From: Flammeovirgaceae bacterium UBA2366
Lineage (GTDB): Bacteria; Bacteroidota; Bacteroidia; Cytophagales; Cyclobacteriaceae
Reading direction: 5' to 3'
Assembly (NCBI GenBank): GCA_002344065.1
Contig: DDTK01000003.1
Span: 124,001-188,000 of the forward strand
DNA: 64,000 bases
Shown: positions 55,495 through 64,000 of the stretch, one piece after another
Layout: every line of letters starts with the position of its first letter
How positions within the stretch are numbered: position 1 is the first letter of the stretch
The notes under the pieces: generated by a model
What the model was told of the DNA's origin: nothing
The model's input: only the letters and a program-made list of their open reading frames with translations
The model's database searches: none
Position numbers and translations under genes: made by a program

Positions 55495-56661
55495 ATGCGT
55501 AAACTCTTTTTAGTAGCCTTAATCCTGTTCGTAAGTGTGGCCTCCTTGGCGCAAGGACTTCAGAGTATCAACTACAATTACATTTATTATCCTGATCAGG
55601 AGTTTTTCTTTGATTGGAAAATAACTCATCAAAACAGTCAAATTGAAATACAGTATATATTGGAGCGTGCCGGAGAAGCCGTTAACCTCACTGACTACGA
55701 CCTTTTATGGGAAATCCGTAAAGATCTTTCGGAAAAGGAAGGAACTGCCATAAGCTCAGTGAAGCCATCAACGCCCACGGAGAGTCAAAAATCAGGCAAG
55801 GTAATACTGGAGCTGTCCTCAACCGGAAAATATGCTGTGGCGAAAATTGTAAACAATAAGAAGAAAGTAATGACTATTTTCTTCAAGCAGATTCCGGTTA
55901 AAGCAGAACCGTATCTTATTCAAGACAATAACCCCAATGTAAAAAACTACGCACGCTTAAACACCTCATTATCAATTTTAGGATTTGAGCCGGAAAAGCC
56001 CCTGATCATAGCGCACTACAGTAATGAATTTCCACCAGCTGCTCCACCCTTTTCTACTACACAGGCGCGTGTATCACCTCTACTTAAACCAGACACCCTA
56101 ATAACAACTTCGCCCGATACCTTGCTTTCATTTAATGAAAAGGGATTATACCTGGCTCAGCAGGATACCGCATCAGCTACCGGGGTGGCTTTCAGAATAG
56201 AAGATGACTATCCCAAACTAGGCAAACTGCAAAGTCTGGTTGGGCCGATGGTATACATTTGCAGCAAAAATGAATACAGCAGATTAGCTGCTGCCGGTAA
56301 CGACAAAGCTCAGTTTGACAAAGTAATTCTAAGCATTACCGGCAATACCGATCGGGCAAAGATTTTTATGCGCAGCTACTTTAGACGGGTAGAGCTTGCC
56401 AACATTTATTTCAGCTCGTATAAAGAAGGCTGGAAAACTGATCGCGGTATGATTTTCATTATTTATGGCTTGCCGCAGGCTGTTTATCTTTTTGGCAACC
56501 GCGAAGTATGGGAATACAAGAACACAACCTTTACCGGTAAGTTTACATTCGTAAAGGCCGCTACCATTTTTGATCCTGAGAATTTTGTGTTGCTTCGCGA
56601 TAAGTCTTATGAAGCTAAATGGTACGAGACCATTGACCTATGGCGAAAAGCAAGGTTTTAA
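55495..56661 (+). CDS. GWxTD domain-containing secreted protein
   Basis: From the ATG at 55495 the protein is 388 residues, with the signal peptide MRKLFLVALILFVSVASLAQ; frame starts at 55459 and 55489 lie ahead but only add a non-signal stretch. The C-terminal ~120 residues hold the GWxTD motif as EGWKTDRGMIFIIYGLPQA, followed by REVWEYKN. GWxTD proteins are a Bacteroidota family of unknown function, mostly periplasmic or outer-membrane lipoproteins; here no lipobox is clear. It lies between a methyltransferase (divergent) and rlmB (53 bases). Confidence 0.82.
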   Translation: MRKLFLVALILFVSVASLAQGLQSINYNYIYYPDQEFFFDWKITHQNSQIEIQYILERAGEAVNLTDYDLLWEIRKDLSEKEGTAISSVKPSTPTESQKSGKVILELSSTGKYAVAKIVNNKKKVMTIFFKQIPVKAEPYLIQDNNPNVKNYARLNTSLSILGFEPEKPLIIAHYSNEFPPAAPPFSTTQARVSPLLKPDTLITTSPDTLLSFNEKGLYLAQQDTASATGVAFRIEDDYPKLGKLQSLVGPMVYICSKNEYSRLAAAGNDKAQFDKVILSITGNTDRAKIFMRSYFRRVELANIYFSSYKEGWKTDRGMIFIIYGLPQAVYLFGNREVWEYKNTTFTGKFTFVKAATIFDPENFVLLRDKSYEAKWYETIDLWRKARF

Positions 56662-56701
56662 ATTCGTTGATGGTTGTTCGTTATTCGCAATGGCTTATTT
56701 G

Positions 56702-56709
56702 TACTTTTG
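56702..56709 (+). promoter_or_regulatory. -7 box of rlmB, near-leaderless
   Basis: TACTTTTG ends 4 bases before the rlmB ATG (56714), with TTCG 21 bases upstream (56677-56680), one mismatch from TTTG. The start of transcription would fall at about the ATG, so the message may be leaderless. Confidence 0.5.
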
Positions 56710-56713
56710 AGCC

Positions 56714-57457
56714 ATGACTAAATCCGATATGATTTACGGCACCCGGGCCGTAATGGAGGCAATTAAGGCCGGGCGGCAAATCGAACGCATCCTAATTCAA
56801 AAAGGGATTTCAAATGACCTTATCAGGGAACTCCTTCAGGTTATTCGTTCAAAAAATCTTTCGTTTAGTTACGTTCCGCAAGAAAAACTAAATCGGCTTT
56901 CTACCAAAAACCACCAAGGCGTAATTTGTCTGCTCTCATCCGTTGAGTATGCTTCGCTGGATAATATTGTTCATGCGGCATTTAGTGAGGGCCGTGAGCC
57001 TTTTCTATTGTTGCTGGATCAAATTACCGATGTTCGGAATTTCGGGGCCATTGCCCGCACCGCGGAATGTGCAGGGGTTCATGCGCTCATTATTCCGGAA
57101 AAAGGTAACGCACCCATTACCAGCGATGCGATGAAGACTTCTGCGGGTGCGCTTAACCACTTACCGGTTTGTCGCGAAAAAGATTTAAAGAAAACCATAA
57201 CCTACCTGCGCGAAAGTGGAATTACCGTCATCGCGTGTACTGAAAAAGCCACTAAACTTATTTACGAGGTTGACATTAAAGGCCCTGTCGCGTTGATTAT
57301 GGGTTCGGAAGAAGATGGCATATCGGATGCCTTGCTTCGCAGTGCCGATGAACTGGTAAAAATCCCCCTGAAGGGAGAGATTGGTTCATTGAACGTTTCT
57401 GTGGCGGCAGGAATAGCAATGTATGAAGTGGTGAGGCAGAAAATTCGTAATTCGTAA
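56714..57457 (+). CDS. rlmB: 23S rRNA 2'-O-methyltransferase RlmB (TrmH family)
   Basis: The 247-residue enzyme methylates the ribose of G2251 in 23S rRNA in E. coli. The N-terminal substrate-binding part (YGTRAVMEAIKAGRQIERIL) is followed by a SPOUT knot with LLLDQITDVRNFGAIARTAE (motif 1), ALIMGSEEDGISDALLRSAD (motif 2) and IPLKGEIGSLNVSVAAGIAM (motif 3). It ends 6 bases from the convergent guanylyltransferase gene, with no terminator between. Assignment to RlmB over TrmH rests on length and motif 1. Confidence 0.93.
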   Translation: MTKSDMIYGTRAVMEAIKAGRQIERILIQKGISNDLIRELLQVIRSKNLSFSYVPQEKLNRLSTKNHQGVICLLSSVEYASLDNIVHAAFSEGREPFLLLLDQITDVRNFGAIARTAECAGVHALIIPEKGNAPITSDAMKTSAGALNHLPVCREKDLKKTITYLRESGITVIACTEKATKLIYEVDIKGPVALIMGSEEDGISDALLRSADELVKIPLKGEIGSLNVSVAAGIAMYEVVRQKIRNS

Positions 57458-57463
57458 TTTCTT

Positions 57464-58543
57464 CTACAAAAACTCCCCTCCCCCTTTCATTGCCTTTACA
57501 TCGTTAACAAACTGCCGGAATAAATCTTCGCGCTCTTTCTCGCAAACAATTATCACGTTACCAAACTCACCAACCAGGTAGCCGTTCAGGCCATGGGCAA
57601 TCAGTAACCGCCCCGGTGTAGAGGAGCGGATAATCGAGTTGCGTGTATCATATACTAATACCTGGCCGGTAATCGTATTATTGTCTTTGTCCTTCGCGGA
57701 GATATCGTGAATAGAATTCCACGAACCTAAGTCGGACCAGCTGAAATTAGCCTGGCACACATATACATTGGTGGCCTTTTCCATAATGCCATAGTCGATG
57801 GAAATGCTTTTACACTGGGTATAAATTTTTGAAATGGCTTTCTTCTCCTGATCAGTGCCTAACTGATCTAAATTTTCCTCGAACACCTCGGCCATTTCAG
57901 GCAAATGCTCCTGTAAAGCTGCGATAATGGCTTTTACACCCCAAATAAAAATGCCGGAGTTCCAGGCAAAGTCCCCGCTCTCCAGAAATTTCTTTGCCAA
58001 TGATAGTTCCGGTTTCTCCGTAAAGGTTTTTACCTTTTTTAAAATTTTCTTTTCGGGAATAAACTGGATGTACCCATAACCGGTTTCAGGACGGGTTGGA
58101 GTTATGCCCAGCGTAATGAGTTTATCCTGATCCTGGGCCTGATCTACTGCCTTCGAAATAGTACTGATGAACTCACTCTCTTTTAAAATCAAATGATCGG
58201 CCGGGCTTACCACAATTACAGCATCTTTATCGTGTTGTAAAATCTTATAGCTGGCATAGGCAATACACGCGGCCGTATTTTTTCGCATGGGTTCAGCCAG
58301 CACCTGGTTATCGCCAACATCCGGAAGTTGCTCTTTTACTAAATGAACGTGCTCTTCATGCGTAACTATAAAAATATTTTCCTTCGCACAAATGGGCAAA
58401 AACCTTTCATAAGTAGACTGAAGAAGTGATTTCCCTATACCGAGAACATCTAAAAACTGTTTCGGCCTGGCATTGCGACTATACGGCCAGAAACGTACAC
58501 CAACGCCTCCAGCCATTAATACTACATAAAGATTTTTTTTCAT
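57464..58543 (-). CDS. manC: mannose-1-phosphate guanylyltransferase
   Basis: The 359-residue enzyme makes GDP-mannose from mannose-1-phosphate and GTP, feeding GDP-fucose, GDP-rhamnose or mannosyl units to envelope polysaccharides. The pyrophosphorylase signature is AGGVGVRFWPYSRNARPKQF; the C-terminal part has FSWSDLGSWNSIHDISAKD. It lacks the phosphomannose-isomerase domain of bifunctional ManC/AlgA. It starts 21 bases after the KdsD-like gene, in the same direction, and may support both the polysaccharide locus and the DUF2723 mannosyltransferase-like protein. Confidence 0.92.
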   Translation of the reverse strand: MKKNLYVVLMAGGVGVRFWPYSRNARPKQFLDVLGIGKSLLQSTYERFLPICAKENIFIVTHEEHVHLVKEQLPDVGDNQVLAEPMRKNTAACIAYASYKILQHDKDAVIVVSPADHLILKESEFISTISKAVDQAQDQDKLITLGITPTRPETGYGYIQFIPEKKILKKVKTFTEKPELSLAKKFLESGDFAWNSGIFIWGVKAIIAALQEHLPEMAEVFEENLDQLGTDQEKKAISKIYTQCKSISIDYGIMEKATNVYVCQANFSWSDLGSWNSIHDISAKDKDNNTITGQVLVYDTRNSIIRSSTPGRLLIAHGLNGYLVGEFGNVIIVCEKEREDLFRQFVNDVKAMKGGGEFL

Positions 58544-58564
58544 GTTTGACGCTTAAATGCAGAA

Positions 58565-59152
58565 CTATGCAATTCCTCCTTTTATTAAATCATGATTTTG
58601 GACAAAGCCGGTACAGGTAAAATTCCAAAACCCCTGTATACCCAACGCTTGACCGTCATCCGGAGCAAAGTAGACGGCAGCACTGGTTATAGACGCCCAT
58701 TTGTTAGGACAGGTTTCTTCCATGATAGGTTCGTTAAAAACAAAATGAGACCGGTAGGAATTTGTATAGCTAACCAAGGCAACAAGTTTAGAAACCCTTC
58801 GTTTTAGTTTTAGCAAGGGTACATGTACCTTAATTTCCGGTTTAATGCCACTTTTTGAAATGCCGATTACAAAATCCTGTTTCAGAATCACGCCCAAATC
58901 GCTACGAATGGCATCTGCAGCATGCATAAATACCGCTGGTATACCGATAGTGTTAAGTGTTGTCACAATTTTATTGGCAATAATGGCACTTTTACCAATG
59001 CCTGTAACGATAACACGGCCTTTTAAAGAATAAATTTCTTTAACACACGTTCCGAAATCGTTGTCAATTAACTGTATAAGGTTTTCAATCGCAGGGGATT
59101 CATTTAATAAAACTTCCTGTGCAATGTTTTTGATATTTTTTACTATATTCAA
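58565..59152 (-). CDS. divergent one-domain SIS sugar-phosphate isomerase (KdsD/KpsF-like)
   Basis: The 195-residue protein has an SIS start like arabinose-5-phosphate isomerase: KGRVIVTGIGKSAIIANKIV with the conserved Lys, AVFMHAADAIRSDLGVILKQ and VIGISKSGIKPEI. The second half is eroded: the usual EACPNNLAPTTST becomes EETCPNKWASITS, GDALAV is lost, and the FHPGG region ends as NHDLIKGGIA. The two CBS domains are missing, and the next gene leaves no room for them. In relatives a KdsD gene is divergent from recQ exactly as here, so this is likely a decayed or altered KdsD. The start is a TTG. Confidence 0.65.
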   Translation of the reverse strand: MNIVKNIKNIAQEVLLNESPAIENLIQLIDNDFGTCVKEIYSLKGRVIVTGIGKSAIIANKIVTTLNTIGIPAVFMHAADAIRSDLGVILKQDFVIGISKSGIKPEIKVHVPLLKLKRRVSKLVALVSYTNSYRSHFVFNEPIMEETCPNKWASITSAAVYFAPDDGQALGIQGFWNFTCTGFVQNHDLIKGGIA

Positions 59153-59225
59153 TTCTGTTTCGGGAATAGCTTTGATACAGACAAAGATATAAGAAATTGA
59201 TACTAACTTTTTGGAATAGAAGATT

Positions 59226-61418
59226 ATGATGGTGGTTGAAGAGAAGGATGAATTAAAACTTAAGCTTAAAGAGGTTTTTGGTTACTCCACCTTTCGGGGT
59301 AATCAGGAAACTATCATAAGGAATATCCTGGACGGCAAAAACACGTTCGTTATCATGCCCACAGGGGCCGGCAAGTCATTGTGTTATCAATTGCCGGCTT
59401 TAATGTTGGACGGACTGGCCATTGTTATTTCACCGCTTATCGCATTGATGAAAAATCAGGTGGATCAGTTATTTGGCTATGGTGTAAATGCCCGCTTCCT
59501 AAACTCAACACTTAGCAAAGGTGAAATAACCCGCTTAAAAAAAGATTGTGTAAACGGAGAAGTTAAACTTCTTTACGTAGCTCCTGAATCCTTGACTAAG
59601 GAAGAAAATATTGAGTTCCTGAAAAAGGTAAACGTAACCTTTGTAGCCATTGATGAAGCGCATTGTATTTCTGAATGGGGCCATGATTTCAGGCCGGAGT
59701 ATCGGAAGATAAAAACCATGATTCAGCAACTGGGTAACTTGCCCGTAGTTGCGTTAACTGCCACAGCCACACCTAAGGTCCAGATTGATATTCAGAAAAA
59801 CCTTCAGATGGAAGAGGCTGATATTTTTCTGTCATCCTTTAATCGAAAAAATCTTTACTACGAAGTACGTCCCAAAAAAGAAACCAAAAAACAACTGATC
59901 AAATTCATGCGCGACAACAAGGGCAAGTCGGGCATTGTGTATTGTTTGAGTCGTAAAAAAGTAGAAGAGATAGCTAACCTCTTATCGGTTAATGGATTCA
60001 AGGCCGCTCCTTACCATGCCGGTCTTGACCCGGATGTGCGCGAAAAAAACCAGGATGATTTTTTGAATGAAGAAGTCGATATCATTGTAGCCACTATTGC
60101 TTTCGGTATGGGCATTGATAAACCCGATGTTCGGTTTGTGGTGCACTATGATGTTCCCAAGTCATTGGAGGGCTATTATCAGGAAACCGGCCGTTCAGGT
60201 CGTGATGGACTGGAAGGACATTGTTTAATGTTCTATAGCCACAATGACCTGAATAAACTCGAAAAATTTAATAAGGATAAATCGGTTCAGGAGCGTGAAA
60301 ATGCACGTATTCTTTTACAGGAAATGGAATACTATGCCGAGTCACCCGTTTGCCGAAGAAGACAATTGCTGCATTACTTCGGTGAAGAGTTTAAGGAAGA
60401 TAATTGTGGCATGTGCGATAACTGCGTGCATCCACGCGAACGATTTGATGGCACGGAAGCCGTTAAAACTGTCTTGCAGGCTGTTAAACAGACCAACGAA
60501 CGCTTTGGGCTCAATCACCTGGTAAATGTTATTCGTGGGACAGAAGATGAATACGTAAGAAGTTATGGACATTTTGATCTCCCGGTTTACGGAACAGGCG
60601 GTGACGAAGATGCTGATTTCTGGAAGTCCGTAATTCGCCAAACACTCATTTACCAGTTGCTCGATAAGGATATTGAAAATATTGGGGTACTTAAAATTTC
60701 CAAGCGCGGTGAAGCCTTCCTGAAAAAGCCAACACCTATTGAATTAGCTCGCGATCATGATTTTACCACCGACATTGAAGATGAAGAAGTATCGTCAGAG
60801 AAGGCACCGGTAAACGCTAAATCCTACGATAGTGCGCTCTTTGAACTACTCAAAGGTCTGCGGAAGAAAATTGCTAAAGAGAAAAATCTTCCGCCTTATG
60901 TAATCTTCCAGGACCCATCACTGGAGGAGATGGCAACCACTTACCCTACCACCAAAGAAGACCTGGCGTCCGTAAACGGTGTTGGAATGGGCAAGGTGAA
61001 TAAATTTGGAAAAGAGTTTCTTGAGTTAATCCAGAATTACATTGATGAAAATGAAATTGAGACAGCTACCGAAGTAGTTGTAAAGTCATCCGTCAATAAA
61101 TCAAAGACGAAAATTTTCATCATTCAACAAATTGATAAGAAGGTTGACCTGGAAGAAATAGCGGAACTTACCCATCTTTCTTTTGAAGAATTGCTTACTG
61201 AAATAGAGAACATCTGTTACTCAGGAACCAAATTAAACCTGAATTATTACCTGGAGGCTTTAATTGATTCCCAGAAGCAGGATGATATTCACGATTATTT
61301 TATGAACGCTGAAACCGACAGCCTGGAAGCCGCACTCAATGATGAGTCGTTGGCCGACTACACCGAAGAAGAAATCAGGCTGATGCGCATTCATTTCATG
61401 AGTGAGTACGCCCATTAA
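59226..61418 (+). CDS. recQ: ATP-dependent DNA helicase RecQ
   Basis: The 730-residue helicase acts in recombination and replication repair. Walker A is MPTGAGKS at residues 44-51, DEAH at 143-146, and TATATP near 176. A zinc-binding Cys cluster (CRRRQLLHYFGEEFKEDNCG then MCDNC) and the winged helix follow, then an HRDC domain (about residues 535-610) and a longer C-terminal tail (KTKIFIIQQIDKKVDLEEIA on) with a helix-turn-helix shape found in Bacteroidota RecQ. It is divergent from the KdsD-like gene and ends at a 12-base terminator hairpin. Confidence 0.95.
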   Translation: MMVVEEKDELKLKLKEVFGYSTFRGNQETIIRNILDGKNTFVIMPTGAGKSLCYQLPALMLDGLAIVISPLIALMKNQVDQLFGYGVNARFLNSTLSKGEITRLKKDCVNGEVKLLYVAPESLTKEENIEFLKKVNVTFVAIDEAHCISEWGHDFRPEYRKIKTMIQQLGNLPVVALTATATPKVQIDIQKNLQMEEADIFLSSFNRKNLYYEVRPKKETKKQLIKFMRDNKGKSGIVYCLSRKKVEEIANLLSVNGFKAAPYHAGLDPDVREKNQDDFLNEEVDIIVATIAFGMGIDKPDVRFVVHYDVPKSLEGYYQETGRSGRDGLEGHCLMFYSHNDLNKLEKFNKDKSVQERENARILLQEMEYYAESPVCRRRQLLHYFGEEFKEDNCGMCDNCVHPRERFDGTEAVKTVLQAVKQTNERFGLNHLVNVIRGTEDEYVRSYGHFDLPVYGTGGDEDADFWKSVIRQTLIYQLLDKDIENIGVLKISKRGEAFLKKPTPIELARDHDFTTDIEDEEVSSEKAPVNAKSYDSALFELLKGLRKKIAKEKNLPPYVIFQDPSLEEMATTYPTTKEDLASVNGVGMGKVNKFGKEFLELIQNYIDENEIETATEVVVKSSVNKSKTKIFIIQQIDKKVDLEEIAELTHLSFEELLTEIENICYSGTKLNLNYYLEALIDSQKQDDIHDYFMNAETDSLEAALNDESLADYTEEEIRLMRIHFMSEYAH

Positions 61419-61439
61419 TAAAAATTAAGTCTTCCCTAA

Positions 61440-61473
61440 AAAAGGCCTCAAGTTCTTATCTTTGAGGCCTTTT
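61440..61473 (+). terminator. intrinsic terminator after recQ
   Basis: AAAAGGCCTCAA (61440-61451) pairs with TTGAGGCCTTTT (61462-61473), a perfect 12-base stem ending in T's, just ahead of purD (61485). Confidence 0.85.
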
Positions 61474-61484
61474 ATATTTACACG

Positions 61485-62789
61485 ATGAACATTCTGATAA
61501 TTGGTAATGGAGGCCGCGAACACACCTTCGCCTGGAAGATTAAGCAAAGCAACCTGTGCGAAAATCTTTTTGTAGCACCCGGTAACGCAGGCACCACAGG
61601 TACTGCGCAAAACATTCCCATAGCTATTGATGACTTTGAGAAACTGGGGCAATTTTGTATCGACCGGAAAATAGGATTGGTGGTAGTTGGACCTGAAGCA
61701 CCACTGGTGAATGGCATTCGCGACTTTTTCGAAAATCGCCCACAGCTAAAGACTATACCGCTTTTAGGGCCTGGAAAAGCAGGTGCAAAGTTGGAGGGAA
61801 GTAAGGATTTCTCTAAACAGTTTATGCTTCGGCACAGTATTCCCACAGCAAAAGCAAAAACCTTTCAAGTCAACGAAATTAGTCAGGCTATTGAATACCT
61901 GGATGCCTGTACACCGCCCCTTGTTTTAAAAGCTGATGGACTGGCAGCCGGAAAGGGTGTGATTATCACCGAAAGTAAAGAAGAAGCCAAACAAGCCATT
62001 ACTGAAATGCTGGTAGAGAAAAAATTTGGTGCCGCCAGCACAAAGGTACTTGTAGAGGAATTTCTATCAGGCATTGAACTTTCGGTTTTTGTGCTGACGG
62101 ATGGCAAGGATTATATCATTTTACCGGAAGCAAAAGATTACAAGCGCATCGGTGAAGGTGATACCGGTCCGAATACGGGAGGTATGGGTGCAGTATCGCC
62201 TGTTGTGTTTGCCACTGCAGACTTTATGAAAAAAGTTGAAGAGCGTGTGGTGAAGCCCACCATCTCCGGACTGCAAAAAGAAGGTATTGATTACCGGGGC
62301 TTTATTTTCATTGGCCTGATGAATTGCCAGGGCAACCCTTATGTAATTGAATACAACGCCCGAATGGGTGACCCTGAGACACAAGTGGTTCTGCCCAGGA
62401 TTAAAAGTGATATCATTCCAGTTCTACTCGCAGCAGCACAGGGAGAACTAAAAGGAAAAGCGATTGAAGTGGCCGATGAAACTGCTGTTACGGTAGTGAT
62501 GGTTTCTGGTGGCTACCCGGGCAATTTCGAAAAAGGAAAAGTTATTAATGGACTTACAAGCCCCACTGAAGCGCTTGTATTTCAAGCAGGCACTAAAGAG
62601 TCAGGCGGTCGTGTAACTACAGATGGGGGCCGTGTATTGGCTATAACAGGCATGGAAGCCGGTTTGGCAGATGCCCGTGAAAAAGCCTACCATGGAGTTG
62701 CCAAACTAACCTGGGAAGGCTTATATTTCAGAAAAGATATCGGACAGGATTTACTGAATTTCCAGTCTGATGCTTCAGCTAAATTCTAA
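61485..62789 (+). CDS. purD: phosphoribosylamine-glycine ligase
   Basis: The 434-residue enzyme joins glycine to phosphoribosylamine in purine synthesis. It begins NILIIGNGGREHTFAWKI (the usual GGREHA/S loop), has ATP-grasp motifs including LKADGLAAGKGVIITES and LVEEFLSGIELSVFV, and ends with YNARMGDPETQVVLPRI. It is the full length for the family (about 425-435). No other pur gene is adjacent, so it is unlinked from its pathway here. Confidence 0.96.
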   Translation: MNILIIGNGGREHTFAWKIKQSNLCENLFVAPGNAGTTGTAQNIPIAIDDFEKLGQFCIDRKIGLVVVGPEAPLVNGIRDFFENRPQLKTIPLLGPGKAGAKLEGSKDFSKQFMLRHSIPTAKAKTFQVNEISQAIEYLDACTPPLVLKADGLAAGKGVIITESKEEAKQAITEMLVEKKFGAASTKVLVEEFLSGIELSVFVLTDGKDYIILPEAKDYKRIGEGDTGPNTGGMGAVSPVVFATADFMKKVEERVVKPTISGLQKEGIDYRGFIFIGLMNCQGNPYVIEYNARMGDPETQVVLPRIKSDIIPVLLAAAQGELKGKAIEVADETAVTVVMVSGGYPGNFEKGKVINGLTSPTEALVFQAGTKESGGRVTTDGGRVLAITGMEAGLADAREKAYHGVAKLTWEGLYFRKDIGQDLLNFQSDASAKF

Positions 62790-62813
62790 ATTCAGTCTTT
62801 CAAAGAACATGAT

Positions 62814-63956
62814 ATGGGTTGTGCGTGCGGAACATCAAAAGATGGGAAAGTAGCCGGTTGTAATAATAACGGAGCCTGCCAGACAGGCGGATGCAATAAA
62901 ATGAACGTATTTGATTGGCTTTCCAACATGGAAATGCCAACGCAGGATACTTTTAACATTGTGGAAGTCCGTTTTAAAAATGGCAGAAAAGACTTTTACC
63001 GTAACATCGATAAACTGAATCTCACCACAGGCGATGCGGTAATTGTCGAAATACCCAATGGCCATCATTTAGGGTATGTGTCACTACAAGGCGAACTGGT
63101 TCGCCTGCAAATGCAGAAGAAAAAAATTGCCAACGACAACGAAATAAAAAAAATTTACCGGCTGGCACACACCAAAGATGTAGAGAAAGCTGAAGAGGTA
63201 AAGAAAAGAGAACTACCAACACTCTACCGTACCCGGGAAATTATACGGGAATTGAAATTGAACATGAAACTTTCGGATGTTGAGTACCAGGCTGATAACA
63301 CAAAAGCAATCTTCTATTATTCTGCAGAGGATCGTGTAGATTTTCGTGAGTTAATTAAAATTCTTGCCGGTGAGTTTAAAATTCGGGTGGAGATGCGGCA
63401 GATCAGTTTACGCCAGGAAGCCGGCCGTATTGGCGGAATTGGTGTATGCGGAAGAGAATTGTGTTGTTCAACCTGGCTTGGCGATTTTAAAAATGTAGCT
63501 ACCAGTGCGGCACGCTATCAGAATTTATCACTGAATCCCAGTAAGCTATCCGGTCAATGTGGTCGGTTAAAATGCTGTCTGAATTACGAGCTGGAAACCT
63601 ATATGGAGGCCCTTCAGCATATTCCGAAAATTGAAACTCCTCTATTAACAGAACAAGGCGAGGCCAGGCTTCAAAAAACCGACATCTTCAAAAAGATCAT
63701 GTGGTTTGGTTTCAGTGAAGAAAATACCTGGTATCCACTAAACGTAGATCGGGTAAATCAGATATTAGAATTAAATCGAGCTGGTAAAAAACCTGCAACA
63801 TTAATCATTGATGTTGCCGAGGCAAAAGTTCCGGTTCAAACCCTTAACAGCGATCTGGAACGGCTGGATAAAAAATATCAACGTACCGGAAAGAAGAAGA
63901 ACAAGAAAAGAAAAAACAAAAAAAGAAATCCTAACCAACCCCGTAATCAGGGATGA
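62814..63956 (+). CDS. ricT: PSP1 domain protein (RicT-like)
   Basis: The 380-residue protein starts with a cysteine-rich segment (MGCACGTSKDGKVAGCNNNG then CQTGGCNK), followed by a PSP1 domain, whose conserved part includes VGRIGGIGVCGRELCCSTWLG (here RIGGIGVCGRELCCSTWLG) and SGQCGRLKCCLNYELETYME. The cysteines could bind an iron-sulfur cluster, as in RicT of the RicAFT complex that works with RNase Y. The C-terminus is very Lys/Arg/Asn-rich (KKKNKKRKNKKRNPNQPRN), suited to RNA binding. It overlaps the next gene by ATGA. Confidence 0.88.
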   Translation: MGCACGTSKDGKVAGCNNNGACQTGGCNKMNVFDWLSNMEMPTQDTFNIVEVRFKNGRKDFYRNIDKLNLTTGDAVIVEIPNGHHLGYVSLQGELVRLQMQKKKIANDNEIKKIYRLAHTKDVEKAEEVKKRELPTLYRTREIIRELKLNMKLSDVEYQADNTKAIFYYSAEDRVDFRELIKILAGEFKIRVEMRQISLRQEAGRIGGIGVCGRELCCSTWLGDFKNVATSAARYQNLSLNPSKLSGQCGRLKCCLNYELETYMEALQHIPKIETPLLTEQGEARLQKTDIFKKIMWFGFSEENTWYPLNVDRVNQILELNRAGKKPATLIIDVAEAKVPVQTLNSDLERLDKKYQRTGKKKNKKRKNKKRNPNQPRNQG

Positions 63957-64000
63957 GAATTGTAGCACTTCCTTTCCTTCTTCTTTTCGTTTGTAATGCC
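63953..64000 (+). CDS. gldH: start of a lipoprotein-like gene, likely gliding protein GldH
   Basis: Sixteen codons are visible (MRIVALPFLLLFVCNA), a lipoprotein-like signal with a Cys at residue 14, beginning in an ATGA overlap with the PSP1/RicT stop codon. In many Bacteroidota the gene after this PSP1 gene is gldH, a lipoprotein needed for gliding motility and T9SS. The call rests on gene order only, because most of the gene lies past the window edge. Confidence 0.5.
   Translation, partial: MRIVALPFLLLFVCNA

Overview
The window is a stretch of a Bacteroidota chromosome, most like the Cytophagales group. Signs of this are Bacteroidota-type promoters (TTTG, 19-20 bases, TAnnTTTG), a secreted protein with a type IX secretion (T9SS) C-terminal sorting domain, the start of a GldH-like gliding lipoprotein after a PSP1/RicT gene, and families typical of the phylum (DUF3467 beside rpoC, DUF2723 glycosyltransferase, GWxTD protein, DUF1080). 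No rRNA, CRISPR array, transposase, prophage or plasmid gene was seen.

Layout. 1-3917: a cut-off secreted protein and a CHASE2 membrane protein (minus), then meaB overlapping a BtuF/FepB-like binding lipoprotein (plus). 3972-21389: one long minus-strand block of information-processing genes. Read in the direction of transcription it is tRNA-Tyr, tRNA-Gly, tRNA-Thr, tuf, tRNA-Trp, secE, nusG, rplK, rplA, rplJ, rplL, rpoB, rpoC, DUF3467, rpsL, rpsG, fusA, rpsJ. It resembles the tufB-secE-nusG-rplKAJL-rpoBC order of other bacteria, with the str operon attached and rpsJ cut off from the rest of the S10 operon. Promoters of the phylum consensus are visible before tRNA-Tyr, tRNA-Trp/secE and rpsL, and hairpins lie in the rplL-rpoB, rpoB-rpoC and rpoC-DUF3467 spacers. 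21564-31483: recF with a DciA-like gene, then metabolic and regulatory genes (pdhA, a TPR membrane protein, ribH, a PAS-LuxR regulator, icd, a CAP protein, a DUF1080 protein, and an Lrp/AsnC-PyrR-like-PanB operon).

31565-49563: a surface polysaccharide locus. On the minus strand a zinc-ribbon methyltransferase is followed by a Wzx-like flippase, a methyltransferase, a glycosyltransferase, a polysaccharide pyruvyl transferase, an FkbM methyltransferase, an AsnB-type amidotransferase and two GT4 glycosyltransferases, mostly with overlapping ends. A 1189-residue PKD-repeat T9SS cargo protein follows 15 bases after the last. On the plus strand are a sugar-nucleotide epimerase and a glycosyltransferase, converging on a polytopic membrane protein that could be the polymerase. 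The first ~100 bases of the epimerase locus are duplicated, in decayed form, on the far side of the zinc-ribbon methyltransferase, which suggests the locus was rearranged.

49669-64000: envelope and housekeeping genes: a TPR protein, a small membrane protein, a DUF2723 O-mannosyltransferase-like protein, a methyltransferase, a GWxTD lipoprotein-like protein, rlmB, mannose-1-phosphate guanylyltransferase, a divergent one-domain SIS isomerase of the KdsD type, recQ, purD, a PSP1/RicT protein and the first 16 codons of a likely gldH.

The most notable observations are the duplicated epimerase start, the face-to-face recF and pdhA promoters, the layered hairpins between rplL and rpoB, a tRNA-Thr 3' fragment interrupted by a 20-base palindromic insert, and the eroded KdsD-like gene. 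No clearly new multi-gene system was found; the polysaccharide locus and the short regulatory structures are the parts most worth a second look.
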